Assembly: GCA_963920575.1 (NCBI GenBank) | Contig: OY986971.1 | Coordinates: 7,690,779 to 7,754,778 of the forward strand | Reading direction: 5' to 3' | DNA from: Narthecium ossifragum | Taxonomy: Eukaryota; Streptophyta; Magnoliopsida; Dioscoreales; Nartheciaceae | Length of the DNA: 64,000 nucleotides | In this document: piece after piece, positions 35,132 through 45,045 of the stretch | Layout: the number at the start of each line of letters is the position of its first letter | How positions within the stretch are numbered: position 1 is the first letter of the stretch | Program-made: the position numbers and the translations under genes | Notes under the pieces: generated by a model | The model's database searches: none | What the model was told of the DNA's origin: nothing | The model's input: only the letters and a program-made list of their open reading frames with translations

Positions 35132-35445
35132 TCAAGTATCCCCAAGCTCTAACTCACATCCCCGACATACTGAATCCACTCGGGCCCCACTCCCAACAGG
35201 TGACCCCACAAGAATCACCGTCTCCAAGGCTACTGGCTCTAACCCCAGAAGTCGCACACAAGAGGCTGAAATGAAAGAGTGTGACGCGCTAGAATAAAAA
35301 AGAACTGATACAGGGGAACCAAAAGGCAAAATGGTACCTCAAACAACTGATGGCTCTGTCGGGGTCGCAGTCTCTAGCAACGCAAATACTCTGCCTTGTC
35401 GGACTCCCTGACCGCCGCTGCCCTGCGCACTAGCTGCCCTGCGCA
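35132..35445 (-). pseudogene. B2 aspartic protease, active site altered
   Basis: The frame reads FGSPVSVLFYSSASHSFISA. Intact relatives have V-L-F-D-S-G-A-S-H-S-F. The catalytic aspartate is replaced by tyrosine and the following glycine by serine, so the protease would be inactive. A stop separates it from the RT frame. The family would use it to cleave gag-pol. Confidence 0.85.
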
Positions 35446-36583
35446 CTAGGGCCTGCTCCCCTGTGCGATCCCTGGGCCGATGCAACCGATGTTTGAGCAG
35501 AAGATTGTCCCCCTTGAGAAAAAGGACAAAACCTTAATGTGTCTGGGGTTGCTAACACCCAAAACACACGGGAGGTCCACAAACCGCTCTTCTCTTCTGA
35601 CCTCTGCCCATCTGGGACTGTCGACTGTCGTCTCCCGGCTGGGATTGCTGCTGATGTGACTGCGACTGCTGATACTGCTGCGTCTGCAGCTGTCCCGGGT
35701 GTGGTCTCCGTTTCTTCCCAAAACTCCTCCTAAAGGGCCCCTTGGATGGCCCTACATTAGACTCTACCACCACTGGTGTTGCTGCTCTCTGAACTCTACT
35801 ACGGCGGCAGTCCTCTAGGGTCTTCTCAGTGGCGCGTGCACTATCTAGCACCGCAGCAAAGGTGGTCAGACAACGCGAGGCCACCTGCATTCAGATGTCC
35901 TCCCGAAGACCCTGCTCAAAGCGGCTCACCCTATCTGCCTCCAGAGCCACCATCGCCGGAGCATACTTGGACAGATGAGTAAACCGACTGGCATACTCTG
36001 ACACACTGCTACTGCCTTGAACTAGAGCCACAAACTCCTACACCCGTGCCATCCTCTCAGTCCTCGAAAAGTACTCTCCAAGAAAGAGGGTACAAAACTG
36101 ATCCCATGAGAGGGTCCTCTTGTCTCTACTGACACGCTCCATGTTCCACCAATCCGCCGCTCACCGAGTCATCATATACAATGCTAGGCGAACTCTAGTG
36201 GTGTCAGCAACATAATCAAGAACTGTGAAGTTCTTGACCACTTCCGCCAACTAGTCCTCGACTGCCACTGCTCCCTCTATGCCAGCAAACCTCGGGGGGT
36301 TAAGCTTCAAGAACTCGGTGAGCTCTCGAGCTGCCCTCGGCACGGAGTCAGCTACTGGGGCCACAACCTGTGGTTCCCTGGACAACAGCTGCCACCGAGG
36401 TGGGACTCTGGCAACTGACTCTGCCATCTCTGGCTCACTCTCATCAGGGGACTCGTCTGAGGCCTCAGCAGTATGGCCCTCCTTCGTCTCTCGCATAATA
36501 TCCTCTAGTCCTCGAGTGTGGGGCCCACCCCTACCCGAGCCGTTAGAGGCGCGAGAACCACCTCCATGAAGTCTGGGAGGCAT
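35446..36583 (-). pseudogene. B2 gag, broken
   Basis: I place the start at the ATG whose complement lies at 36581-36583, giving MPPRLHGGGSRASNGSGRGG. Then come a charged region, LTEFLKLNPPRFAGIEGAVA (start of the capsid domain), WWNMERVSRDKRTLSWDQFC and FVALVQGSSSVSEYASRFTH, a Q-rich linker and a knuckle remnant (CGPPVCFGC). Stops follow AVED, MTR and REDI. The family role is capsid formation and RNA packaging. Confidence 0.85.
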
Positions 36584-36748
36584 ATGCATAGAGGAATTAG
36601 GTATATCTAGGGTTATAGAAAAACAGAACAAACAAACATAACACAAGTCAACACCCAAAAATGCAAGGATGCATCTAAGGACTCAATCTAGCCCACCTAT
36701 ACATATATGCTATCAACCATCCTATCTCACCCTAGGACCTACAACCTA

Positions 36749-36761
36749 GGCCCTGATACCA
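36749..36761 (-). promoter_or_regulatory. Primer binding site of B2
   Basis: The minus strand reads TGGTATCAGGGCC next to the 5' LTR. It differs by one base (A to G) from the initiator-methionine tRNA complement seen in B1. Confidence 0.85.
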
Positions 36762-36764
36762 ACC

Positions 36765-38749
36765 TGTCACGCCCCGCCCCAATTAAATACAAAATTTCTC
36801 AAAATTTCTCAAAAATTCGGCATGACCCTTGGGCACGGACACGTGAGATCACAATTACAACCTCTCAATAGATACAAAATTCACACATCCTATGATAATT
36901 CACATATCGCTTTCATTCATTCATGTACATAGGATTATAGTCATCAAATACATGATTTACCCACGAGATTGCCATATACAATTTCCCATATTCCAGCATA
37001 TACAAAGCGTCAAATACACAAATTGAGAGTTAAGGTAGAGTACAAAATAAAATTAGGATACAACCCAAAATCCTCCACCTACTACAAAGCTAACTCTCGA
37101 TCAATAAGTACAAAACTGACGCCTCATCACCGCTGACCTCCTCCCCTGGGATGTACTGGTCTCGGGGCTACCTCATGCAGAACAAAACCCAAGGAAAAAT
37201 GAGCTCGAAAGCCCAGTAGGAGTCACCTGATGACAATCTAGGACACTGGTGTACACCCACCTATCCTAGTATACTGTCCAAGTATGGTCTGGCTAGTATG
37301 GGTAAGTCTTACATGCACAGACGTCGCGTCCGACCGTCAGTGCTCGCCCATACCCCTATAGACTCTATATCCAGCCCCAGTATACTAGTATAGGTACAAC
37401 ATCCTATACTAATTTACTGATCCTAGTATGATCTGGCTAGTCTGGGTAAGTCTTGCATGCACAGACGCCACGTCCGACCGTCAACGCTCGCCCAGACCCT
37501 TATAGACTCTATACCGGCCTCAGTATACTAGTATAAGTACAACAACCTCAGTAATACATCTTTAATAATACATCCTCAAAGCAAAGCCTCATGTCATATC
37601 CTTAATCAGATCCAATCCTCAGTCAGATCCAGTTAAAGTCCTCGATCGACATATGGAGATCATAAATCCATAAATCCATCCGTCAAGTCATCGACATAGC
37701 TCCTAGACTCTGACTAGTCTAGCTACAGGACCTGACTAGACCCAACCACAATCAATGTCCTAAGACAAGTCTGACATTCCTCGCATGTATGTACAAGCCA
37801 CTCAACATCATAATATAATTAAATATAGTAACTCATAAGTTCTCACATATGCATACAATACAGGAATAGCTTAACATAACATTCCATAACACAATTAAGG
37901 AAGTAGAGGGCTCAACTAGCCCAACAGATCATAACATAGCATGCAACCATCATCACAAAGGTATAGCTATACAACCTGGCATACAACACAACATTGCATC
38001 ACATATAAACATAACACAACATATAGCAAGCATATCATAGCATACACACATCCCTAGTGAGAGGTAACTCCTACCTCAAAAGCTGATTGACGTGAAATCT
38101 CTAAGCCCTGGGGTCCACGTCACGCTCCGAACTCTGATGACCACCCACCCGATCGCCTAAAGCACAAGAACAAGGAAAACGGTCAGGTAGGGGCTCCAAA
38201 CGCGATTAAATCTACTAAAATTAGGTAGAGCTTGGAAACCGAACGAAAGGACCCGTCAAAGACCAAAATCGGATGTCAGCGCTCCGCACGCCGGAGTGCG
38301 CGATGACTCTGCCCACAGTAGACCAGCCACCCGACGTTTCCAACGTTGCGTCGCCGCTCGACCGCACCGCGGCTGCAACTTGCCTCGCCTGCGACGCGTC
38401 TGCGACGAATCGACGACGTGTCTGCGATGAATCTGCGACGCGTCTGTGACGAATCTGTGACGCGTCTGCATTGAATCGACGACGCGTCTGGTGACACGCA
38501 CCGTTCCTCCAAGAAGAGTCGTCGGAGCTCCCCTAAAGCGGTGCTTAACCGCTGGATGGCCACCATGGCGAAGAGCAGGGCTTGCTTCTTGCGGGCTCTA
38601 GCACTAGACTCCGAGAAAGATCAACAGCCACGACCAGAGGAAGGCTGGCCAGATCTTCGCCAGAATCCATGGTGGGACGGCAAGCAAGCTTCCCCCCCCC
38701 CGCGACATGGGAAAAACGGCCAAATAGGGCTCGGAGAGATGCCTCGAAC
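36765..38749 (-). repeat. 5' LTR of B2 (right side), incomplete
   Basis: It begins TGTCACGCCCCGCCCC and is collinear with the left LTR through the two ~148-base repeats and the AT-rich region. From about 38260 it passes into a stretch with repeated CGACGCGTCTG words (38390-38490) that the left LTR lacks. The sequence enters the N run before any CTTACA terminus is seen. Confidence 0.8.
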
Positions 38750-38949
38750 NNNNNNNNNNNNNNNNNNNNNNNNNNNNNNNNNNNNNNNNNNNNNNNNNNN
38801 NNNNNNNNNNNNNNNNNNNNNNNNNNNNNNNNNNNNNNNNNNNNNNNNNNNNNNNNNNNNNNNNNNNNNNNNNNNNNNNNNNNNNNNNNNNNNNNNNNNN
38901 NNNNNNNNNNNNNNNNNNNNNNNNNNNNNNNNNNNNNNNNNNNNNNNNN
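38750..38949. other. Assembly gap, exactly 200 N
   Basis: A run of 200 N is a conventional gap size rather than a measurement. It hides the right end of B2 and the left terminus of the Pack-MULE. Open frames reported across it are artefacts. Confidence 0.99.
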
Positions 38950-39773
38950 CCACCGTTCTCCTCCGACCTCCACGCCCCGCCCTCCTCCGTCCTTCGCCAC
39001 CACCCTCCTCCGATCTCCATCCCCGCCTCCTACGGCCCATGCCACCGCCCTCCTCCGGACTCCATCCCCGCCCCGCCCTCCTCCGGACTCCACGCTCCGC
39101 CCTCCTGTGGCCTCCACCACCGCGATCCTCCGGCCTCCGCCACTGCCCTCCCTCGTTCTCCATCCCCGCCTCCTCCATTTATTTTGTTGGCATGTAAGAT
39201 ATCTTGGAGTCCTAGGTTCATGCCATTCAGCTGTATGTGGTAGCCTACAATGGTGCTCCTAAAAATCAGGACAGGAAAGCAAATTAACTAAAGGTGATTA
39301 CCCAAGGAGATCATATGCCAATTGATTTCTTTTTCTCACGCATTATGTGGAAGGCTGTGACTGCCCATATGATCTCGTCCAAGTGAGTAGGCAGTTTATT
39401 TTTGCACAATTTAGCTCTAGAATGATGTTACTACCTGATTACTGTGCTGTTCTTTAACCACCTATGCTTCTAGTTCTGTTTAATATTGCATGGAAGAAGT
39501 AAGATTGTTCTAATCAGTAACACAGACGCTTATACATGTAGATTTTAAGTGTTTATGCTTGAATTTCAGAGATAATTCTATTTCTTCTGAAGTAGTTGTC
39601 ATAACCTACTCCCTAATTTTGGTAATGTTCTGTTAAGGCTTCAGTCCAGATTCCTGCCTAAATGGTGCGAAAACTTATTGCAACGACTAATATGACTTCA
39701 GTTTGTTCAATTAGGATAGATGGACTTTGTCATTTTGGTTAAATTAATCTCTGATGAGGGCTTTTGGATACAG

Positions 39774-39938
39774 GTTGGCGTTTATGACCGGAATAGACCA
39801 AGGATGAAGCTGAAGGTAACAAAGAGAGGGAAGGGGAGGGAATGGGTGCTGAAGAAGAAGGAACAAATGAGGAGAAAAGGGAACGTTGGTCCTCCGGACA
39901 CAAAATACACGGCTTGCAAACGCAAGGCTCACTTTTAA
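39774..39938 (+). pseudogene. Captured last exon of BUD23/RID2 (18S rRNA m7G methyltransferase)
   Basis: The exon follows an intron-like acceptor (TTGGATACAG) and reads VGVYDRNRPRMKLKVTKRGK, then GREWVLKKKEQMRRKGNVGP and PDTKYTACKRKAHF before TAA. This is the C-terminal lysine/arginine-rich domain of BUD23 (WBSCR22; RID2 in Arabidopsis), which ends DTxYTGRKRKxRF in relatives. The methyltransferase domain is absent. Two changes in the conserved tail (G to A, R to C) indicate relaxed constraint. The surroundings (39300-39770 and 39940-40130) look like intron and 3' UTR taken along. Confidence 0.8.
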
Positions 39939-40131
39939 AGTGGCTGACAAATGGAAGGCTTTTATCTGAAGAATAAACGGTGCAATTTTTAAGCATTTCA
40001 GAGATGCTGTAACTAATGCATGACCAAAAGAAAAAAACAATCAAGGGGAAAATTACTGTGTATTAAGCTTGTAAAAGCATCCAATATGAATAACTTGGTT
40101 GTTAAAAAAAGCACGTACCATAAGTTGAAAC

Positions 40132-40138
<7 letters not shown>

Positions 40139-40163
<25 letters not shown>
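40139..40163. repeat. Poly-G tract
   Basis: About 25 consecutive G bases are followed by an A-rich run. It is a strong G-quadruplex candidate and a likely sequencing trouble spot, inside the Pack-MULE next to the BUD23 fragment. Confidence 0.95.
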
Positions 40164-40164
<1 letters not shown>

Positions 40165-40290
40165 AGAAGAAAAAAAAGAAGTAGAAGACTAATCCGGATG
40201 CCAATTGAAGGTGAAGGTGGGTCTCCCGGTGATCATTGAAGTTTAGGATAAAACCAGACGAATTCATCAATAATGCCACGTCGAAGATGC

Positions 40291-40476
40291 TTAGAGAGGG
40301 GATCTACTGTTGGCGCTTTTGCCCCCATCGAGAGTATACACTTGATAGGCCTTCTCAGGGGTTCCTGAAAGGTAGATGCATTCAGGCATGATTCCCTTCA
40401 CCTTTCTAGCATCCAACACCTCACATGTATACCATGATACGAACAATGTCCGGCCATCCAAGCCCTTCACCGTCAC
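40291..40476 (-). CDS. Unrecognised coding-like fragment in the Pack-MULE
   Basis: The minus frame gives 61 residues including VKGLDGRTLFVSWYTCEVLD and PECIYLSGTPEKAYQVYTL. The composition looks like a real protein, but I do not recognise the family. It lies between the BUD23 exon and the right GC-rich arm and could be a second captured exon. There is no evidence of expression or a complete gene. Confidence 0.3.
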   Translation of the reverse strand: MTVKGLDGRTLFVSWYTCEVLDARKVKGIMPECIYLSGTPEKAYQVYTLDGGKSANSRSPL

Positions 40477-41074
40477 CCATTCCCCTGTAGACCGTGGAGG
40501 AGGCCGAAGGAGGCGGGGATGGAGAACGGAGGAGGGCGGTGGCGGTGGCGGAGGATCGCGGTGGTGGAGGCCACAGGAGGCCGGCGCGTGGAGTCCGGAG
40601 GAGGGCGGGGCGGGGATGGAGTTCTGAGGAGGGCGGTGGCATGGGTCGGAGGAGGCGGGGATGGAGATCGGAGGAGGGCGGTGGCGGAGGCCGGAGGAGG
40701 GCGGGGCGTTGAGGCCGGAGGAGGGCGTTGGCGAAGGCCGGAGGAGGGCGGGGCGTGGAGGCCAGAGGAGGGCGGGGCGACGCCGGAGGAGGGCGGTGGC
40801 GGTGGCGGAGGCCGGACCGTCGGAGGAAGAGCCCTAGATCGGGGGGAAGAGGGTTTAAGAGATGGGTGGGTGTGATTGAATCCAGGCCCGCCATTTGAAT
40901 GGAGGGCCAGGATTAGTCTTGGCAGCCCTGCCAAGCGATTGCTCTTGGCAGCCCCCCCGAATGCCATGCCTGCTTCCGTTGTTATATAGGTTGAGACCGA
41001 TCAGCATGTATAGGAATCTTCCTCAATCTTATAAGAATGAGTGGTGATTTTTTTATATGAACGGGAGAATCTCT

Positions 41075-41325
41075 ATTGTACATGTTTTTGATTCAGTAAT
41101 GAAATATCGATTGATTCATTTAATCCATCGATAAAAGAATACCGATGGATTAAATCAATTGATTGGTATATACCTATCGATTGAATGTACCAATTAATGA
41201 TCTGATCGATATAAGTATATACCGATCAATTGAATTACTCCGTCGGTATTCTTCTACCGATGGCCTAGATCAACTAATCACTATCTCACTATCGATTCAA
41301 AAACATGTGTAATATACATTGCATG
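41075..41325. mobile_element. Foldback MITE in copy 1 of the BAHD flank
   Basis: The left end CTATTGTACATGTTTTTGAT and the right end, read in reverse (TATATTACACATGTTTTTGA), are inverted repeats continuing for ~40 bases with ATCGATTGAT words. The copy upstream of the BAHD gene is at 52850-53090. No coding sequence is present, and the target duplication is not clear. Confidence 0.65.
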
Positions 41326-41344
41326 TGGTCATATATAAATCAGA

Positions 41345-41684
41345 AATGATTTGTGCACATGCCCACGTGACATGTGCATTTCACTTGTATATGAATTGGT
41401 AGTTGTGCTACCGATTCATATAGATGCCTATTGGTAGTAGGCTACCGATAGGTATGTATCGGTAGGGGATACCGATAGGAATGTACAACCTATTGGTAGC
41501 CCACTACCGATAGGCTTTACATGCCTATCGGTAGCCCACTACCGATAAGCATGTATATGAATCGACAACGAACCTATCGGTAGTGGGGTACCGATGGATT
41601 GTACATGTCTATCGGTAGACCACTACCGATAGACATGTATATGAATTCGTAGCACAGCTACCGATTCAATAATGTGAAACATAA
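41345..41684. repeat. Array of CTATCGGTAG...CTACCGATAG palindromes
   Basis: About six units of CCTATCGGTAGCCCACTACC type, each an inverted repeat, are separated by ATGTATATGAATC-like words. The outer units (GAATTGGTAGTTGTGCTACC and its partner near 41645) are also palindromic. It is absent from copy 2 of the flank, so it is an insertion or local expansion in copy 1. Confidence 0.85.
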
Positions 41685-41834
41685 ATCTTTACTCTATAAC
41701 AATAGAACTAGGGCGTTGTGCAACAAAATTGAGAATATTATGGCAGAAACCCAATCCCAGGATATCACTGCCAGTTTCACGGAGTTCATGGATCACAAGC
41801 TAAGAATAGAACCAAGGAAGGACTATGTACTACC

Positions 41835-42636
41835 GGAAATTCAAATTTCTTATTGGCTTTAAAGAGGAGTTCGACAGCATCAGAATATGTTAGCTGAATG
41901 AAGTCCTTTTCAACCACGTCCTGTACATAGAGCAGAACTGTTAATAAACAGCAAAAACTAATTAGAAAAAACACCAATATACTGCTTAAAAAGATCAAAT
42001 TGGTATAATAGCTACAGAATTGAAAAGAGAAAGATATAGTGAGTACTGTTAGTCTATTTATAATTCCTTTCTCGATCCATTTATCAAAAAAATCCATGTC
42101 TTCTTTGTAATTCTCAAGAACATACTTAACCTGCAAGAAAGAAATAACTGTTACTATGAATCATTGAAAAATAACACCAAGTGGAGGATATAGCAGTAGT
42201 CAAGCTAAGAGGAAACCTACTACATACTGGAGATACGCAGTGGCACAGGCCATGTCATCATCCAGATCAGCAAATGCAATTTCGGGTTCAATCATCTTAG
42301 CAGTACAAGAAAATAGGATGGAACATCAATTCACACATAAAAAATTATAAACCACGTCCACCAAGGGAAAACGTTGACCGAATAACTACCCAGAATTCAG
42401 CTAAGTGCCTTGAGGTGTTCGAATTCTCTGCCCTAAAAGTAGGACCAAATGTATATACCTGGAAGGCAACAAAGATTAAACTAATTCAGGCATGGCATAC
42501 CAATACACCGCATTACCCAAAGTATCAAAAGGGAGCATAGTTAGGAGGAAAATCATACATCAGAAAGAGCAGAAGCATATGCTTCCGCATTAAGTTGGCC
42601 AGATACCGTCAAGAATGCTGGTTTTCCAAAAAAGTC
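41835..42636 (-). pseudogene. Captured organellar asparaginyl-tRNA synthetase fragment, five exons
   Basis: Successive minus-strand exons with introns kept read [80 protein letters not shown] and KDFIQLTYSDAVELLFKANK. This is the central catalytic domain of the class II AsnRS dual-targeted to plant plastids and mitochondria (NS1 type), including the motif 2 region (FRAEN). The N-terminal anticodon-binding part and the C-terminal motif 3 exon are missing. Splice signals are still visible (for example GAT|GTATGA). The protein charges tRNA-Asn; this piece cannot. Confidence 0.88.
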
Positions 42637-43349
42637 CTAGCATCAGAGGAGAAAAAGAAAATATATTAGCATAAATTGCTGATGAGAATAAAACTGAGTT
42701 AATAAAGTCTCTGCTTAGGGTATGAACATTGCACCAATTTCAGCAAACAAATATTGCATTCAGACCAGTGAGAAGCTTAAACAATCAAGTGTGAGATGAG
42801 GAACAATCAAATAAGTCTTGGCCAACATTTTCACTCCAAATAAGATATCAGCAATAGGAAGCTACAAGTTGTAAAGTCAGCATTGAATACATTATAGTTC
42901 ATAAATAGTGATCTCAAAGCAATTACAAACTCAATTAAGCTAGCGTTAAGTATAACAAACCTTTATAATCAAAGTTGAACATGCCCTGAGAGTAATGTGC
43001 ATTGTTTGTGAGCTGGCCAAAATAGAACTCAAATCATACACAATAGATCAGAAAATGATGGGAAAAAAAAACCAATGGAAGTTCAATGTTTCCGATTGCA
43101 ATGAGAAGGATCAAGACAGTGCTTTTTGACATCAGTGGCCATCGTTTTCGTCGACATTGGGTTAAATTATGGCAAATAGATTTGCAGGTAACATCTGAAC
43201 AGACGTTGACTCCTGACCATCTTAATATTCAAGTCCTTATAAGCACCTAAAAATCTATCTGGAATCTTGGGCATCATCTCATACTCTTTTTTTATATCAA
43301 TATCACGGGACAAAGCGATGAGGACGTGAGATAATTATGATCCGCAAAT

Positions 43350-44133
43350 ATACCTACGGAGCTGGCTGAGGCCTCTGCTTCCCATGACCAGCGAATCCAG
43401 CTTCAGATCTTCCACTGCCGCGCATAGCTTCTCCCTCGCGTCTCCCCCAATATAACTTCGCAAGGATCGTGGCCTAACATTTCCAAGTAGAGCAAAAACA
43501 AAATAAAAAAGCCAAATTTGACCATTTTTTCCATGAATCAAAAGATATAGCTAAATAACCTATCGATCTAAACGAAAACTCAATGAAAGCAAGTTACAAA
43601 GGCCGGACCTCCTTCTGTCTCGAAGCAGTATCGATGAGATCAAGGACTTCGATATCCGTTTCCAGATCATAGTGCTTCATCGCCTCCGGCTGGCGTAACT
43701 CGGACAAAGGGATCAGAGCTGCCGGATGGAGATGAGATGGAACGATGAGAACAAATCCAATTATGTATACCTGATCGGAATAAGACAATAGGAATAGAGA
43801 GAGAGAGACGCAGGAGAGGGGCTTACGGGAACCGGATTGATACCAGATGAGTACTAGAGAGGGAGGGACTAGGGAGGGAGGGAGAGAGGGAGGGAGAGAG
43901 AGAGACAGAGACAGAGAGAGAGAGATCTAGAGAGATCTAGAGAGGGAGGGAGGGAGAGAGAGAGGCGAGGAGAAAGAGAGAGAGGGAGGGAGGGAGGGAG
44001 AGAGAGAGACAGAGACAGAGAGAGAGAGATCTAGAGAGATCTAGAGAGGGAGGGAGGGAGAGAGAGAGGCGAGGAGAAAGAGAGAGAGGGAGGGAGGGAG
44101 CGCTCACCGACGAGCCTCGAGCCGGCGACCATG
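43350..44133 (-). pseudogene. Captured universal stress protein fragment
   Basis: An exon at 43594-43730 reads [20 protein letters not shown] and [17 protein letters not shown]. The next at 43350-43480 reads [20 protein letters not shown] and [11 protein letters not shown]. These match plant UspA-type proteins (At3g53990 type), including the ATP-binding G-x2-G-x9-G region start (MGSRG). A one-base insertion before GDARE shifts the frame out of KLYW. A candidate first exon, MVAGSRLVG at ~44107-44133, is weak. The last exon is missing. Confidence 0.8.
43797..44105. repeat. GA-rich microsatellite with ~110-base tandem duplication
   Basis: GAGAGGGAGGGA-type sequence. A unit of about 110 bases containing ATCTAGAGAGATCTAGAGAG is present twice in tandem. 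It lies in the first intron of the captured stress-protein fragment. Confidence 0.85.
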
Positions 44134-44333
44134 GCGCGGCGGTGACGCGATCACGGAGCTGCGCGGGATGGGGACGAAGGGGGGAGTAAGAGAGAGAGAG
44201 AGCTCACCGACGAGGATGATAGGCTCGAGGACGGTCGCGAGGCGATGACAACGGAGATAGGAGGTGGGTAGCGAGCGAAGGTCGGGTTCGCCGTGGAAGG
44301 AGGTCCCCGCGGAATAGAAGAGGAGGATGAGAC

Positions 44334-44445
44334 GGTTGCGACCACTCGTCGGGCAACGGAGATCTGACCACGGCGACGGTGGCGACCACTCGTCGGGCAA
44401 CGGAGATCTGACCATGGCGACGGTGGCGACCACTCGTCGGGCGCG
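44334..44445. repeat. ~54-base tandem repeat
   Basis: The unit containing CGACCACTCGTCGGGCAACG and ATCTGACCACGGCGACGGTGG occurs twice and part of a third time. It lies upstream of the captured stress-protein fragment, and the open frames across it are repeats, not genes. Confidence 0.85.
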
Positions 44446-44936
44446 ACGGCGACGGCGACCTCTCCTCGGGAGGAGATGATCGGGATTAGGAGTTAAGGTC
44501 AGGATTAGGAGTTAAGGGGTTAGGGCCTATATTTGCAAAAAAAAAAACCGCCTAGAAGATTTAATATTATAAAATAATATAAATCGGATGTATTTGTGAC
44601 CAAGTTATGGTCGTATATTCTATTCAGGAAAATTATATATTAATAAATTATCTTTTACGATCAAATAACTCGTCGCTATTATTATATATCAGCCAAGCGA
44701 CCACACATATGGTCGCAAATATGCTGAAAGTTTAGGTTTTATGACTACTATTTCCGACCACACATATTGGTCGCTGATAAATAACTTTTTTATATTTTAT
44801 GGCTACCAAATCTTTTTTGGTGGCTATTGCTATATATAATATGACTAGTTTGATGTGGTCGCAAATTTTTGGTCGCTATAGGTGTTTTTTCTTGTAGTTT
44901 CTTGTAGTGCCCCCTTACTCTATAAGAATCCCCCGT

Positions 44937-44968
44937 CCTGGATGGGTTTTCTGGGTCGGGGTGTGACA
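44937..44968 (+). repeat. Terminal scrap of a family A LTR
   Basis: Thirty-two bases ending TCTGGGTCGGGGTGTGACA are identical in form to the 3' end of family A LTRs. They join the truncated BAHD flank on the left to Mutator/dioxygenase sequence on the right. Confidence 0.8.
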
Positions 44969-45045
44969 ATATAAAAGTGAGTCTTCGATTGAGTATAAGA
45001 TATGTCCGAAGAGAACTCTAAAACCCGACTTGAGTATAAGATAGT
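44969..45045 (-). pseudogene. Mutator transposase N-terminal scrap
   Basis: The minus strand reads LEFSSDISYTQSKTHFY, the same PB1-like segment as at 29141-29500 and 48745-49107. It is fused to the second dioxygenase fragment. Confidence 0.75.

Larger units (their letters stand above)
30084..38749 (-). mobile_element. Tekay/Del-type gypsy retrotransposon (B2), decayed, right end in gap
   Basis: A full chromovirus layout on the minus strand: left LTR 30084-31890, polypurine tract complement, pol, gag, primer binding site complement, and right LTR from 36765 into the assembly gap. Gag-pol spans 31962-36583 but is broken by at least eight stops or frameshifts. The LTR ends (TGTCACACCCCGCCCC on the plus strand) match family B. 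An ancestor with intact proteins could have moved the non-autonomous B1. The right boundary and the target duplication cannot be checked because of the N run. Confidence 0.88.
38950..40958 (+). mobile_element. Pack-MULE-like foldback element carrying a BUD23 fragment
   Basis: GC-rich arms at 38950-39175 (CTCCGGACTCCATCCCCGCC-type words) and 40485-40850 (their reverse complement) surround AT-rich sequence containing a host exon. The right end is tentatively set at 40958, after two copies of TCTTGGCAGCCC. The left end is in the gap, so the TIR and the target duplication cannot be confirmed. Long GC-rich inverted arms around a gene fragment are the usual form of plant Pack-MULEs, which is why I call it that. 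Confidence 0.6.
40971..41698 (+). repeat. Copy 1 of the BAHD gene 5' flank
   Basis: From CCTGCTTCCGTTGTTATA onward it matches 49735-49825 plus 52829-53121, the DNA just upstream of the intact BAHD gene. The match includes a small foldback MITE and the TATATAAA box (about 41333). Copy 1 has an extra block of palindromic repeats (41345-41684). It is broken at TTACTCTATA, resumes for 20 bases at 44915-44934, and then stops. No BAHD coding sequence follows it. Confidence 0.85.
41699..44914 (-). mobile_element. Segment with captured gene fragments and a CACTA-type terminus
   Basis: It is bounded by the direct repeat TTACTCTATA (41689-41698 and 44915-44924). The right end, read in reverse, starts CACTACAAGAAACTACAAGA, a classic CACTA terminus, followed by subterminal GCGACCAAAAATTTGCGACC-type repeats (44590-44890). 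The left end lacks the matching CACTA terminus. Inside are fragments of two unrelated host genes on the same strand. It looks like a truncated gene-capturing CACTA derivative. Confidence 0.72.

Noticed and set aside
38541..39262. Long open frames spanning the N run
   Set aside because: About 67 codons are unknown bases, and the rest is GC-rich inverted-repeat sequence read in several frames. They are artefacts.
40421..40967. Proline-rich open frames of 157 and 164 residues on the minus strand
   Set aside because: They are translations of the GC-rich arm of the Pack-MULE, with parallel frames on the other strand and in the left arm. There is no domain or codon signal.
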